Source of the DNA: UBA5336 sp038526245
Lineage (GTDB): Bacteria; Pseudomonadota; Alphaproteobacteria; Caulobacterales; Hyphomonadaceae
Assembly: GCA_038526245.1 (NCBI GenBank)
Contig: JBCBGZ010000009.1
Coordinates: forward strand, 9,776-73,775
Direction: 5' to 3'
Length of the DNA: 64,000 nucleotides
The position numbers were made by a program, and so were the translations under genes. Positions 1 to 9,037 of the stretch are shown piece after piece. Numbering within the stretch: position 1 is the stretch's first letter; the number at the start of each line of letters is the position of its first letter. The notes beneath the pieces are model-generated. The model made no database searches, was not told the DNA's origin, and was given only the letters and a program-made list of their open reading frames with translations.

Positions 1-1203
1 CGAGCGCACAAAGGCCAGGTCAAAGGCATCAGGTTCAGGCGCATCGCGCAAACCCGTGGTACGCACCCATGATGCAGCCTTATCCAGGTCGCCCGCGGCG
101 ATCTGGGCACGGGCAAACACCAGCGCGTGGCGCGCATTCTCAGGATTCCGGCTTACCCGGTCGATATCTCCGCTGAACAGGCGCGCCGCCGCCGCAAACC
201 GCGCTGGATTGCCAGCGGATGTGCGCAGCGCCATGGACAAGCGACGGGCCCGGTCTTCGGGAGACGCGTTGACATCTTCGAAGGAAGCCACGGCAAGTTC
301 TATCGGTCGCTGGGCTTCAAATCCTTCTGCGCGAACCAATTGTTGATAGAGTCTACGATGGGCACGCCCGTCCAGCAAACCTGCTTCCGCCGCCACGCCA
401 GCAGCCGGGACACGAATGGATAATGGCAGGGTTGATCGCCCGGCAATCGCTGCGGCGAGGTCTGGGCGAGAGGTTGCGATCGCATTCGTGGCGGGCTCAA
501 GGCCTAGCGCCGTGGACAAGGCAAGGTTCAGCCCGGTATCGAAACGTGCGGGCAGTTCGGACGGCTCTTCGATGGAGGCCGCGAACACCGCATTGAAGAA
601 CCAATCGTCCTCCACGCCTTGCGCCTGGGCCAGTTCCACGGCCAGTTCCGCCGCCGGGGCGTTCTTCTGAAGAACGGCGCAAACCGCGCGGAGTTTTGCG
701 AAGAACGGACCTTCCCGCGTCTCGGTGACAAGCTCGCGGCAGGCGGAGGCCTCGTTGCCCAGGGCGAGTTGGAGGTCCACCGACAGTTCCGCCGCGTTCA
801 GGCCGCGCGGATTGTCTTCAAGGCGACCGAGCAGGTCTGAGGCAGCATCGGCCTCACCAAGTTCATAGAGAATGCGCGCGCGCTCCCCGAGCACTTCATT
901 TGCGCGCTCGCCTTCCGGCCGGGCTGCAGGCGAAAGCACGACGCGGCGCAGGAGCGTGCGTTCCGCAGGCGTGAGTTGGCGCGTGCGCACCTGGCGCATG
1001 AGTGGCAAAAGGTCTTCGGTGCGAGACGCCTTCCACATGTTCGTGGGCATGGCGGTCTCACCAGCCTCAAGATAGCCGCGCCCAAATGGGTCAATGTCGC
1101 CAAGCCCACCAAGCTCGAATTCCTCAACCTGGGCGAATGCCGGCAGAGTCAGGGCGGACAAAGCGCCGATGACAGCGGCCAGAAAGCGGGACTTACAGAA
1201 CAT
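1..1203 (-). CDS. Secreted helical-repeat protein of unknown function (partial, runs off the left edge)
   Basis: The frame is open without a stop from an ATG at 1203 to base 1, so 401 codons are present and the C-terminus lies outside the window. The N-terminus is a Sec signal peptide: basic MFCKSR, a hydrophobic stretch, then a likely cleavage after PAFA. The mature part is Ala/Leu/Glu-rich with repeated helical pairs (for example ELGEADAASDLLGRLE), like a TPR or Sel1-type solenoid, and contains no recognisable catalytic motif. Its first codons overlap the last codons of the 44-aa gene upstream by 11 bases, and that overlap supplies a GAGG-like ribosome site, so the two are probably translated together. 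A periplasmic scaffold or assembly role is a guess; no family name can be given. Confidence 0.7.
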   Translation of the reverse strand, partial: MFCKSRFLAAVIGALSALTLPAFAQVEEFELGGLGDIDPFGRGYLEAGETAMPTNMWKASRTEDLLPLMRQVRTRQLTPAERTLLRRVVLSPAARPEGERANEVLGERARILYELGEADAASDLLGRLEDNPRGLNAAELSVDLQLALGNEASACRELVTETREGPFFAKLRAVCAVLQKNAPAAELAVELAQAQGVEDDWFFNAVFAASIEEPSELPARFDTGLNLALSTALGLEPATNAIATSRPDLAAAIAGRSTLPLSIRVPAAGVAAEAGLLDGRAHRRLYQQLVRAEGFEAQRPIELAVASFEDVNASPEDRARRLSMALRTSAGNPARFAAAARLFSGDIDRVSRNPENARHALVFARAQIAAGDLDKAASWVRTTGLRDAPEPDAFDLAFVRS

Positions 1204-1327
1204 CTTCAACCTCAATGCGGACTTCGCCGGGTTCCGGTTTGTCGGATGTGGCCTGGCCCGCCAGCCAGAACGCTGCGCCGCCAAGCGCCAGCAGCACAAT
1301 CAATAGGAAAAACAGAAACTTCTTCAT
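1193..1327 (-). CDS. 44-aa single-pass membrane microprotein
   Basis: This short gene reads MKKFLFFLLIVLLALGGAAF and then a hydrophilic tail rich in Pro, Glu and Val ending at a TAA. The N-terminus is one hydrophobic helix following two lysines, so it is either an uncleaved membrane anchor or a signal peptide with a roughly 20-residue exported tail. It lies immediately before the secreted helical-repeat gene and overlaps its start by 11 bases, which argues for a coupled two-gene unit facing away from aroK. The region upstream of the start (GGGGCG) is only a modest ribosome site. I do not recognise a family. The intact frame, membrane character and coupling are the support for calling it real. 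Confidence 0.6.
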   Translation of the reverse strand: MKKFLFFLLIVLLALGGAAFWLAGQATSDKPEPGEVRIEVEDVL

Positions 1328-1444
1328 GGCTTACGCCCCGATCATTCTCAAAACGCCAAATTTTGCACCACCGCAAAATCGGCCTCTTCCATTGCTCCAT
1401 CCCCTGCCCCCATATAGACGAGGAGAGTGAGACGCGAAAAGACC

Positions 1445-2020
1445 ATGGGCGCAGACACAGGTTCGCTGGATAATCCGGGCAGCAATGAGGCGCCATATGC
1501 AAAGCGCACCATCGCCCTTGTGGGGTTGATGGGCGCTGGCAAGTCCACGGTCGGGCGTCGCCTGGCAGATCGGCTTGGTCGGAAATTCTATGACAGTGAC
1601 GTGGAAATCGAAAAGGCGGCAGGCCTTTCGATTTCGGACATCTTCTCGATCCATGGCGAGGCGGAGTTCCGGCGCGGCGAGAGGAAAGTGCTGGCCCGAC
1701 TCCTGGAAGATGAGCCTCACGTACTCGCCACGGGCGGTGGAGCGTATCTGGACCCCGATACCCGCACCATGCTGCGGGACCGCGCAATCACGGTTTGGTT
1801 GAATGCGGATCTGGAGACGATCTGGAAACGGGTGTCGCGGCGCGATACCCGGCCTTTGCTCAGGGCGCCAGACCCAAAAGGCGTGTTGACGCGCCTGTTT
1901 GAGGAACGTGAGCCGATTTATAGCCAGGCAGATCTTTCGGTCGCCAGCGTGGATGGGCCGCATAACGAAACCGTGATGGCCATTATCAAAGCCCTTGAGG
2001 GATGGACCGGACATGCCTGA
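1445..2020 (+). CDS. aroK: Shikimate kinase
   Basis: The enzyme phosphorylates shikimate at the 3-hydroxyl with ATP in the cytoplasm, the fifth step toward chorismate and aromatic amino acids. The 191-residue product has the P-loop GLMGAGKST near residues 27-35. It also has the shikimate-binding segment DSDVEIEKAAG followed by EAEFRRGE, the GGGAY motif and the lid region RDTRPLL, all typical of AroK. The ATG at 1445 is preferred; an in-frame GTG at 1427 would add six residues but sits directly on the GAGGAGAG sequence, which is itself rather far (about 17 bases) from the ATG. The stop overlaps the start of aroB by 8 bases, so the two shikimate-pathway genes are translationally coupled. Confidence 0.95.
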   Translation: MGADTGSLDNPGSNEAPYAKRTIALVGLMGAGKSTVGRRLADRLGRKFYDSDVEIEKAAGLSISDIFSIHGEAEFRRGERKVLARLLEDEPHVLATGGGAYLDPDTRTMLRDRAITVWLNADLETIWKRVSRRDTRPLLRAPDPKGVLTRLFEEREPIYSQADLSVASVDGPHNETVMAIIKALEGWTGHA

Positions 2021-3140
2021 CGGCGAGAGCACTCACCGCACGGTCACTGTCGGGCTCGGCGCCCGCAGCTACGACATCACAATTGGCCCGGGCCAACTCG
2101 CAGGTATCGGCGCCGTACTCGCTCCCATGGTGAAGAGCCCACGCGTCTTTGTATTGACCGACAAAACCGTTGCTGAACTGCATCTGCAAACCCTGGAAAC
2201 CGCGTTTTCAGGGGTGGGATTCAAGACCCATGCGCGGATCATTCCTGCGGGCGAGGCTTCGAAATCCTGGGCCGAACTGGAAACAACGCTCGATTGGCTT
2301 TTGGAAGCTGGCGCCAATCGAGGTGACGTTTTGGTGGCCCTGGGCGGCGGGGTTGTGGGCGACCTGGCCGGGTTTAGCGCATCCATTATGAAGCGCGGTA
2401 TGTCGCTCGTTCAGGTGCCGACCACTCTGCTGGCCCAGGTCGACAGTTCGGTTGGTGGCAAGACCGCCATCAATACGCGCCAGGGCAAGAATCTGGTTGG
2501 GGCATTCTACCAGCCCCGCCATGTCCTGATCGACACTGACCTCCTTACAACACTTCCAGCGCGCGAACGCGCCGCAGGCTATGCCGAAATCGTCAAGTAC
2601 GGCTTGCTCGGCGATGCGCCCTTCTTTGATTGGCTTGAGCGCCATGGAGAAGCAGTCACCGCATTGGAAGCTGGCCCGCTCAGCGAAGCCATTGCGCGTT
2701 CCTGCCAGGCCAAGGCCGACATCGTGGCACAGGATGAACGTGAAGGCGGCGTGCGCGCGCTTTTGAACCTTGGCCACACCTTTGGCCACGCGCTAGAGGC
2801 AGAGAACGGTTATGGGCCAGATCTCCTCCATGGCGAGGCTGTTGCGTGCGGAATGGCATTGGCCCTGCGCTATTCGGCGCGGCAGGGGCTGACGGACACG
2901 GCCACCGCCGCGCGCGCGGAGAGCGTTTTGAAATCGGCCGGTCTCGTCACGCGCCTCCCAGCGCTCGCCGGAGGTCCCTACCCTGCCGACCGGTTGGTCG
3001 AACACATGCGCCATGACAAGAAAGCCCGCGGCAATGCCGTCCCACTGATCCTTGCGCGAGGGATCGGCAAGGCTTTCATCCACCCCGACGCGAACTTAAG
3101 TGACGTCGAAGACTTTCTCAGCGAAGAGGCAAGGCCGTAA
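2013..3140 (+). CDS. aroB: 3-Dehydroquinate synthase
   Basis: AroB converts 3-deoxy-D-arabino-heptulosonate 7-phosphate to 3-dehydroquinate, step two of the shikimate pathway, using NAD and a divalent metal. The 375-residue product shows the nucleotide-binding region GGGVVGDLAGF, the substrate loop QVDSSVGGKTAIN, KNLVGAFYQP, and the metal-ligand motifs NLGHTFGHALE and HGEAVACGM. The start at 2013 is chosen because GAGGGA lies at the right distance upstream; a TTG six codons earlier is less likely. The gene starts inside the last codons of aroK and is followed after 12 bases by a CorC-type gene, so aroK-aroB-corC form an operon. The length and motifs are ordinary for the family. Confidence 0.96.
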   Translation: MPDGESTHRTVTVGLGARSYDITIGPGQLAGIGAVLAPMVKSPRVFVLTDKTVAELHLQTLETAFSGVGFKTHARIIPAGEASKSWAELETTLDWLLEAGANRGDVLVALGGGVVGDLAGFSASIMKRGMSLVQVPTTLLAQVDSSVGGKTAINTRQGKNLVGAFYQPRHVLIDTDLLTTLPARERAAGYAEIVKYGLLGDAPFFDWLERHGEAVTALEAGPLSEAIARSCQAKADIVAQDEREGGVRALLNLGHTFGHALEAENGYGPDLLHGEAVACGMALALRYSARQGLTDTATAARAESVLKSAGLVTRLPALAGGPYPADRLVEHMRHDKKARGNAVPLILARGIGKAFIHPDANLSDVEDFLSEEARP

Positions 3141-3152
3141 GGGCCACACACC

Positions 3153-4448
3153 ATGATCATCGGAACGGCGATAGCCATCATCTTCCTGCTCAGCCTGTCT
3201 GGCTTTTTCTCAGGATCTGAAACCTCTCTGACAGCCGCGTCCCGCTCCCGGATGCACGCCCTTGAGAAAGACGGCGATCCCCGTGCGGCGGCTGTCAACA
3301 AGCTGCTGGAAGACAAAGAGGGCCTGATCGGGGCCATCCTGCTCGGCAATAATCTGGTCAACATCCTGGCATCTGCCCTGGCCACCAGCCTGTTTATCTC
3401 CCTCTTTGGCCAGGGCGGCCTCGCCATGGCGCTGGCAACGGGCATCATGACCGTCTTGGTACTGGTCTTTGCTGAAGTCCTGCCCAAGACCTATGCCATC
3501 ACCCGCCCCGATGAGATGGCCCGCAGTGTGGCGCGCCCTATTGGCTGGCTGAAAAATGGCGTCGGCTGGATCGTGGTCGGCATCCAGGCGATCGTGAACA
3601 CGACACTGCGCCTGATTGGCGTGAAGGCCGCCGGTGACGCGGTGCCCTATGATGAAGAAATCCGCGGTGTGGTCGATTTTGCCCACTCGGAGGGCGATAT
3701 GGGCGCGGAGGATCGCCACAGGCTGGTCGGCGCGCTGGAGCTCAAGGAACTGACCGTCGAAGACGTGATGATCCACCGTAAGAATATCAACATGCTCGAC
3801 CTCGATCTCGGCCCCCGCGAACTGGTGATGCAGGCCCTGGCCAGCCCCCATACGCGCCTGCCGCTGCACCGGGGCAATCCGGACGAGATTGTCGGCGTGC
3901 TCCACGCCAAGGACCTCCTGCGGGCCATGGCCGCCCAGGGCAACGATCTAGACGAGTTGGAAATCGACGAGATCATCCGTGACCCGTGGTTCATTCCCGA
4001 AACCACATCCGTCCAGGACCAGTTGGACCAGTTCCTCTCGCGCCGCAGCCACTTTGCGCTCGTGGTCGACGAATACGGCGCGCTGCAAGGTCTTGTGACC
4101 CTTGAAGACATTCTGGAGGAAATTGTCGGTGACATCCGCGATGAGCATGACGCCACAGTTCAGGGCGTACGCCCGCAGCCCGATGGCAGCGTGAATGTGG
4201 ATGGATGGGTGCCGATCCGGGACCTTAACCGTGCGCGCGGCTGGAACCTGCCCGATGATGGCGCCGTTACGGTTGCCGGGCTCGTGATCCACGGCGCCCA
4301 AACCATTCCGGAGCCGGGCCAGTGCTTCGTCTTCCACGGCTACCAATTCGATATCCTGCGACGAAACCGCAACCAAGTCACAGGACTGAAAGTGCGCCCG
4401 GTCGTTGATGAAGACGAACCCGAAGGCGAAGTCATCGCCGCGAAATAG
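3153..4448 (+). CDS. CNNM/CBS-domain membrane protein of the HlyC/CorC family
   Basis: This 431-residue protein is an inner-membrane CorC/CNNM-type protein, a family linked to magnesium or cobalt efflux and often misnamed hemolysin. The N-terminal DUF21/CNNM part (about 1-185) has several hydrophobic helices, beginning MIIGTAIAIIFLLSLSGFFS with the family's small-residue SGSETSLTA turn. A pair of CBS domains follows (about 205-330, including VEDVMIHR and RSHFALVVDEYG), then the C-terminal CorC_HlyC domain (about 345-425). It starts 12 bases after aroB, and this aroK-aroB-corC order is seen in other alphaproteobacteria. The CBS pair suggests adenine-nucleotide regulation, which is inferred from the family. 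The transported ion cannot be read from sequence. Confidence 0.9.
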   Translation: MIIGTAIAIIFLLSLSGFFSGSETSLTAASRSRMHALEKDGDPRAAAVNKLLEDKEGLIGAILLGNNLVNILASALATSLFISLFGQGGLAMALATGIMTVLVLVFAEVLPKTYAITRPDEMARSVARPIGWLKNGVGWIVVGIQAIVNTTLRLIGVKAAGDAVPYDEEIRGVVDFAHSEGDMGAEDRHRLVGALELKELTVEDVMIHRKNINMLDLDLGPRELVMQALASPHTRLPLHRGNPDEIVGVLHAKDLLRAMAAQGNDLDELEIDEIIRDPWFIPETTSVQDQLDQFLSRRSHFALVVDEYGALQGLVTLEDILEEIVGDIRDEHDATVQGVRPQPDGSVNVDGWVPIRDLNRARGWNLPDDGAVTVAGLVIHGAQTIPEPGQCFVFHGYQFDILRRNRNQVTGLKVRPVVDEDEPEGEVIAAK

Positions 4449-4478
4449 ACCAGCGGGCGAACAGCTTGCTCCCACCCC

Positions 4479-4510
4479 AAAAAAAGGGTGCCCCCTTGCG
4501 AGGACACCCC
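4479..4510 (-). terminator. Rho-independent terminator of the UrcA-like gene
   Basis: Read on the minus strand, a GGGTGTCCT/AAGGGGGCACCC stem-loop with G-T wobbles is followed by a run of seven T. It lies between the convergent corC-like gene and the minus-strand gene that ends at 4551, and its polarity matches the latter. Confidence 0.75.
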
Positions 4511-4550
4511 AAGTCGGCAGTTCCACTCGGAGGGCCGAGCGACCGTCTGA

Positions 4551-4892
4551 TTAACGTGTCAGAGCGGCCATTTGGCGCCGAGCAGCTGGGTCACCGATCT
4601 GCTCTCCGTGGAAAGCGATCAGGCTTTGATTCTGTGTGGCCGCGACGGCCTTTGCGAGGAGGGTTTCTGTGCAGGCCTCCTGCATCCGCATCCGCGCACC
4701 GAGTTGGCGGACCTCGCTGGGGGAGACCCGGCAGGCGGCCTTCGCTGTGTCGATAAAGGTGGCATAGGTCTTTGAGACCGGCGCAGTTGGGGAGTAGGTG
4801 AAGTCTGCCTTTACGGGTGCTTCTGCGGCAGCAGTTGCGGCGAAGGCCGTAAATGCGGCACCTGCAAGGAAGGTTTTGATCATGCGTGTCAT
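4551..4892 (-). CDS. Small secreted UrcA-like protein
   Basis: The product is 113 residues when started at the ATG at 4892, which has a strong GAGGAG seven bases upstream. A longer frame adds only a short hydrophilic extension and is less likely. It has a clear signal peptide (MTRMIKTFLAGAAFTAFAAT, probable cleavage after AAAE or ATAA) and a mature part with two cysteines about 25 residues apart (AACRVS and EACTETL). This layout matches the UrcA family of small periplasmic proteins in alphaproteobacteria, whose function is unknown; the assignment is from pattern memory. It is divergent from a membrane-bound CadC-like regulator, which makes it a plausible target of that regulator. Confidence 0.6.
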   Translation of the reverse strand: MTRMIKTFLAGAAFTAFAATAAAEAPVKADFTYSPTAPVSKTYATFIDTAKAACRVSPSEVRQLGARMRMQEACTETLLAKAVAATQNQSLIAFHGEQIGDPAARRQMAALTR

Positions 4893-4995
4893 GGGTGTCT
4901 CCTCAGAAAGCGATGTGTGCACAGCGTCTCGTGCTGTGACGTCACCCTTGCTGAGCTGGGCCAGCGAGGTCCTTGTGGAGACCTGAAAACGGCCT

Positions 4996-5016
4996 GATTT
5001 TCGTCTTATGAAAATC
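4996..5016. promoter_or_regulatory. Inverted repeat in a divergent promoter region
   Basis: GATTTTC and GAAAATC are separated by seven bases in the 215-base gap between the UrcA-like gene and the CadC-like regulator gene. The perfect 7-bp half-sites in an otherwise AT-rich patch fit an operator for a dimeric winged-helix protein. A weak -35/-10-like pair (TTGTGA and TAATCT) lies further toward the regulator gene. Confidence 0.4.
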
Positions 5017-5107
5017 TGATGATGTTGTTTTTATTGCGTTTTCGGTTTCAAGTTTGCCCTTGTGACGCCCCATTGCGCTGATAATCTACCTTTGTAGACG
5101 GGGGACC

Positions 5108-7048
5108 GTGCGCGTGGATGGATCATACAGAACAACACCCGAAGCCTTTCGGGTCGGCCGGATCGACGTTGATCCCCAGTGCAATCTCATCATAGGCGAG
5201 CATACCGAGATCAGCATCGAGCCGCGGATCATGGACGTGCTCTGCGTGTTGGTGGAGCATGCTGGCGACGTGGTGGCGCGCGATACGCTGATTGAGCAAG
5301 TCTGGCGCGTTGAGCATGGCGGCGATGACAGTCTCAGCCGCGCGATATCCCTGTTGCGGAAAACCCTGCGCGATGCAGGTGAGACTGACACGGTGATCGA
5401 AACGATCCCGAAGCGTGGATACAAGCTGACCTTACCCGTTAAGGCACTCAGTCGTGCGGAATTGCCGGGGGGTTTGTTTTTGGACAACGCACCAGACGAA
5501 ACGGCCGACGCGCGACCCGACAAATCATCAGGACGGGGGCTGGCGCTCGCAATTGTCGCGGCAACCTTGATGTGCGCTGGCGTACTTGCGGTCCTGCTCA
5601 CCCGGCCTGCCCCGGATACGCAAACGGTATCGGTTGAAATCGACCGGGTGTGGCTCGCCCTAGTCCAAACCGTCAGCGACACACCCCAGACAGAACGGTT
5701 CGCGAGCAATCTGCGCGCCCAGATGTCGAGCCAGCTCCTCGCGAATGGGCTGTTCACCACGCTGGCTGCGGGCGGCGAAGCACAAGGCCAGAAATTTGAC
5801 ATTACCACACGCGTTGACGGCGGGGAGGACATGCTCCGCGTCACGGTGAACTTGGTGGACCATCCCAGCCAACTCCTGCTGTGGTCGCGGGTCTTCGAGC
5901 CCAGCGAGGAAGGTCAAGCCTTCGACCTGACCGTCTCGACGCGCCTTGCGGGCGTGCTGGGCTGTATGACCCGCTGGCGGCCGGATTTTCGTGAGACACC
6001 TGTGGAGACTCTGGCGCTTTATGCCCGGTTCTGCGAACGACTGTACGAGGCGAAGATGGGCGATGTCCTGACATTCTCACAGCCGATCTATGACGCAGAC
6101 CCAACCAATCCCTACGCCATCAGCCTGCACGCCTGGGCGACGGTGCTGGAAGCCAAACATCAGGAGAGCCCCGAAGACAGCGAAATCCTCTTCGCAGACG
6201 CCAAGGACTTGATCGTCCCCATCCTGGACAGCGATCCAGAACACCCGTTTGCCAATTTCGTTGCTGGCGCAATCAGTTGGACCCGAAGTGGCGGGAAAGA
6301 TCTGATTGAGGTGGAGAACCGGATGCGGATCGCGTCCGCGCCCCAGGCGATGCCAGACGAATTCTACACGCTGTATTCCAATTTTCTGCGGTCCGTCGGG
6401 CGATTTTCTGCCGCGTCGGACATGTTTTACAAGGCCGCATCCAACCACCCCAACGATCCTGAACTGCTGACGCAGATGGGATGGATTTTCGCGTCGCTGG
6501 GCGATTACGGTGCGATGGAACGCCAATTTGATCGCGCAGCGGAGATTGATCCCGATCTTTGGCTGCTGCACTTGCGCCGCCTTCAAAGCAAGGTGTTCCT
6601 CAGGGATGATCCGGAAGACGCCCTCGCCTTCCTGCGCCAGCCACCAGAAGGCGATTACCAGGCGCCCGAGAACTACCAGCAATGCTACCGAATATTTCTC
6701 AGGCTGAAACAGGGCGTTGTGAATGACCCTACGGCGCTCGAAGAGGCCTGCCGCGGCGTCGCCTACCACTGGCCGATGCGCATGTATGTTGCGCTGGGCG
6801 AAATTGATCGGGCCTGGGCGCTGATCGAAGGCGGAGCCGATGCCACAGTTTATGACGAGACCATCATACACTTCTATCCAGACATGGCCCCGTTCCGACA
6901 AGACCACCGATTCTGGATCATGATGGACCGGTATGGGCTGGTGGACTATTGGGCCGAGACCGACCGTTGGCCAGACTTCTGCACCATGGAAGCCCTGCCA
7001 GTGGATTGCCGCACCATGGCGCGGCGCGCGATCTCCGAGACAGACTGA
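5108..7048 (+). CDS. CadC/ToxR-type transmembrane transcription regulator with C-terminal TPR-like domain
   Basis: Residues about 10-110 form an OmpR/PhoB-type winged helix: EPRIMDVLCVLVEHAGDVVA, then the recognition-helix region SRAISLLRKTLRD and the wing motif IETIPKRGYKL. A single transmembrane helix follows at about 145-165 (ALAIVAATLMCAGVLAVLL). The rest, about 480 residues, is helical with TPR-like pairs (DPELLTQMGWIFASLGDYGA), presumably periplasmic. This is the CadC/ToxR layout: an inner-membrane regulator binding DNA from the membrane after sensing an envelope signal. The start is a GTG at 5108 after GGGGGACC. It is divergent from a small secreted UrcA-like gene, across an inverted repeat. 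The signal and regulon are unknown. Confidence 0.85.
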   Translation: MRVDGSYRTTPEAFRVGRIDVDPQCNLIIGEHTEISIEPRIMDVLCVLVEHAGDVVARDTLIEQVWRVEHGGDDSLSRAISLLRKTLRDAGETDTVIETIPKRGYKLTLPVKALSRAELPGGLFLDNAPDETADARPDKSSGRGLALAIVAATLMCAGVLAVLLTRPAPDTQTVSVEIDRVWLALVQTVSDTPQTERFASNLRAQMSSQLLANGLFTTLAAGGEAQGQKFDITTRVDGGEDMLRVTVNLVDHPSQLLLWSRVFEPSEEGQAFDLTVSTRLAGVLGCMTRWRPDFRETPVETLALYARFCERLYEAKMGDVLTFSQPIYDADPTNPYAISLHAWATVLEAKHQESPEDSEILFADAKDLIVPILDSDPEHPFANFVAGAISWTRSGGKDLIEVENRMRIASAPQAMPDEFYTLYSNFLRSVGRFSAASDMFYKAASNHPNDPELLTQMGWIFASLGDYGAMERQFDRAAEIDPDLWLLHLRRLQSKVFLRDDPEDALAFLRQPPEGDYQAPENYQQCYRIFLRLKQGVVNDPTALEEACRGVAYHWPMRMYVALGEIDRAWALIEGGADATVYDETIIHFYPDMAPFRQDHRFWIMMDRYGLVDYWAETDRWPDFCTMEALPVDCRTMARRAISETD

Positions 7049-7060
7049 GCACTTCGCAAC

Positions 7061-8893
7061 TCAGGCTTCGGTGAATTGCAACTCCGCCAGCCGGGCATAA
7101 AGGCCGCCTGCAGCGACCAAGTCATCATGGGTACCCTGCTCCACAATCCGGCCCGCATCCATCACAATGATCCTATCAGCCCGGCGCACGGTGGCGAGAC
7201 GGTGAGCAATGACCAGGGTTGTGCGCCCCTCCGCAGCCTTCGCAATGGCGCGCTGAACCGCAGACTCACTTTCGCTGTCCAACGCACTGGTCGCTTCATC
7301 CAGCAGAAGCACCGGCGCATCGCGGACAAGGGCACGGGCGAGGGCAATCCTCTGGCGCTGCCCCCCGGACAGGCCCCGTCCCTTCTGACCCAGTTCGGCG
7401 TCCAGTCCACCCTTGGTCTCCAGAAAAGCCCGGGCTTCGGCCATGTCCGCGGCCTCCAGCAGCTCTGAATCGGACGCCTCGAGGCCTCCAAATGCAATGT
7501 TTTCGCGCGCGGTCCCGGTAAACAACGCAGATTCCTGGGGTGCATAGGCAAACTGACCGCGCCAGGCGTCGAGGTCACAGCTCTTCGCAGGGACGCCGTC
7601 GAGCCGCACGGCGCCAGCCTCCGGATCAAACAACCGCAAAGCGAGGCGAAAGACAGTGGATTTTCCGGCGCCACTGGGGCCGACAAGTGCGATGAAATCG
7701 CCTGGTTTCACAGCCAGAGAAAAGTCTGAAAGCGCAGGTGCCTCGCCAGGCGCATATCGGAAAGTCACATCGTTAAAACTCAAAGCCCCGCTGGTGCGCT
7801 CCGGCAAGGCCACTGGCTGTGCAGGGCTTGTGATCTCCGGCTGCGCACTCAGCACATCTGCGGCCCGGTCTGCCGCGCCTGCCGCGCGCATCACTTCGCC
7901 GTAGACCTCTCCAAGCATGCCGAACCCCGACCCGGCGTAGAGCGCATACAGCACCATCGCCGTGAGATCTCCGCCGGTCATCGCACCGGTGGCCACCGCG
8001 CGGGCCCCAAGCCACAGAACCAGCGTGATCCCGCCAAAAGCGAGGATCGAAATCAGCAGCATCATCCAAGCGCGTACCGTGTTGCGCTTCAGGGCGGCAG
8101 CGAAGGTTTCTTCCACGGCCCGGGTGAACCGGGCCTTTCGGGCGCGCCCCTGGCCGTAGGCCTGGACGAGTTCGATGGCGTCGAGGGTTTCGGCGGCTTC
8201 TGCCCCGGCATCGGCCAGAGCAGACTGGGTTTGGTTGGAGAGACTGCGAATAATCCGGCCGACGGCCATGATTGGCAGGATTGCCAAGGGAATGATCACC
8301 AACAACATGCCGCCCAACTGCCAGTTCACCAAAAGCATGGCGATTAATGCGCCCACGGTGTTGAGCAAGGTACGCGTGGCCAGCGACATGGACGAGCCGA
8401 GGAAGTTCTCGATCAGCGCCACATCCGCGGTCAGGCGCGAGACAGCCTCTCCCGAACGCATCTTTGAATGATACCGGGAGGAGAGTCCCAACATATGCCC
8501 GTAAAGATCCCGGCGCAGATCGGCCGCAATCCTTTCGCCGAACCGGGACACAAAGTAAAACCGTAGCGCACCCACCCCCCCCAATGCGACGGCTGCGAGA
8601 AACACAAACAGGAAATTCTGGTTGATGGCGCCCAACACGGCATCCGTGCTCGCGCCCGCGCCAAACCCCGCATCGACAGCACCGCCAAACAAGATGGGAA
8701 TGGTCAGCGAAATCACGGTGCCCATGAGCAGGAACACCAAAGCCGCCCCAACGGTCAGCTTGTGCTGCAAGGCGTAGGGCAACAGCATCGCTAAGGGTTT
8801 TAGGCTCCGTCCCTTCGGCCTTTCGTCCGCCGCGGCGCGCGTATCGACCGCTGAGCGACGGTCGATTTCAACGGTTTCAGTGTCTTGCGCCAT
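7061..8893 (-). CDS. MsbA-related ABC exporter half-transporter (permease fused to ATPase)
   Basis: This is a 610-residue ABC exporter with an N-terminal six-helix transmembrane domain (about 40-325) and a C-terminal ATPase. The nucleotide-binding domain has Walker A GPSGAGKST, the Q-loop region, the signature LSGGQRQRIALARAL, Walker B LLLDEATSALD and the switch His in IAHRL. It should act as a homodimer in the inner membrane. The MsbA-related subfamily commonly lies beside rpmE in alphaproteobacteria, as here, where it is divergent from rpmE. The substrate (lipid, drug or peptide) cannot be told. The ATG at 8893 has GGAG seven bases upstream and is preferred over an ATG eleven codons earlier. 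Confidence 0.9.
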   Translation of the reverse strand: MAQDTETVEIDRRSAVDTRAAADERPKGRSLKPLAMLLPYALQHKLTVGAALVFLLMGTVISLTIPILFGGAVDAGFGAGASTDAVLGAINQNFLFVFLAAVALGGVGALRFYFVSRFGERIAADLRRDLYGHMLGLSSRYHSKMRSGEAVSRLTADVALIENFLGSSMSLATRTLLNTVGALIAMLLVNWQLGGMLLVIIPLAILPIMAVGRIIRSLSNQTQSALADAGAEAAETLDAIELVQAYGQGRARKARFTRAVEETFAAALKRNTVRAWMMLLISILAFGGITLVLWLGARAVATGAMTGGDLTAMVLYALYAGSGFGMLGEVYGEVMRAAGAADRAADVLSAQPEITSPAQPVALPERTSGALSFNDVTFRYAPGEAPALSDFSLAVKPGDFIALVGPSGAGKSTVFRLALRLFDPEAGAVRLDGVPAKSCDLDAWRGQFAYAPQESALFTGTARENIAFGGLEASDSELLEAADMAEARAFLETKGGLDAELGQKGRGLSGGQRQRIALARALVRDAPVLLLDEATSALDSESESAVQRAIAKAAEGRTTLVIAHRLATVRRADRIIVMDAGRIVEQGTHDDLVAAGGLYARLAELQFTEA

Positions 8894-9037
8894 AGGGTCT
8901 CCGGGACCTGTGGAAAGAAACGGCATCCAGCGCCTTGATCAAGTCCTGTGGATCATGTATTCGGCGCGCTTGATTTTTACGCGTGGTCAAACGCGCGCAC
9001 CCATGTTTTGCGCCCACGGCTTAAAGAGGCAGGCACG

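Noticed and set aside
3210..3905. Long open frame opposite the CorC-like gene
   Set aside because: It is a shadow of a well-supported gene, with no domain and no ribosome site.
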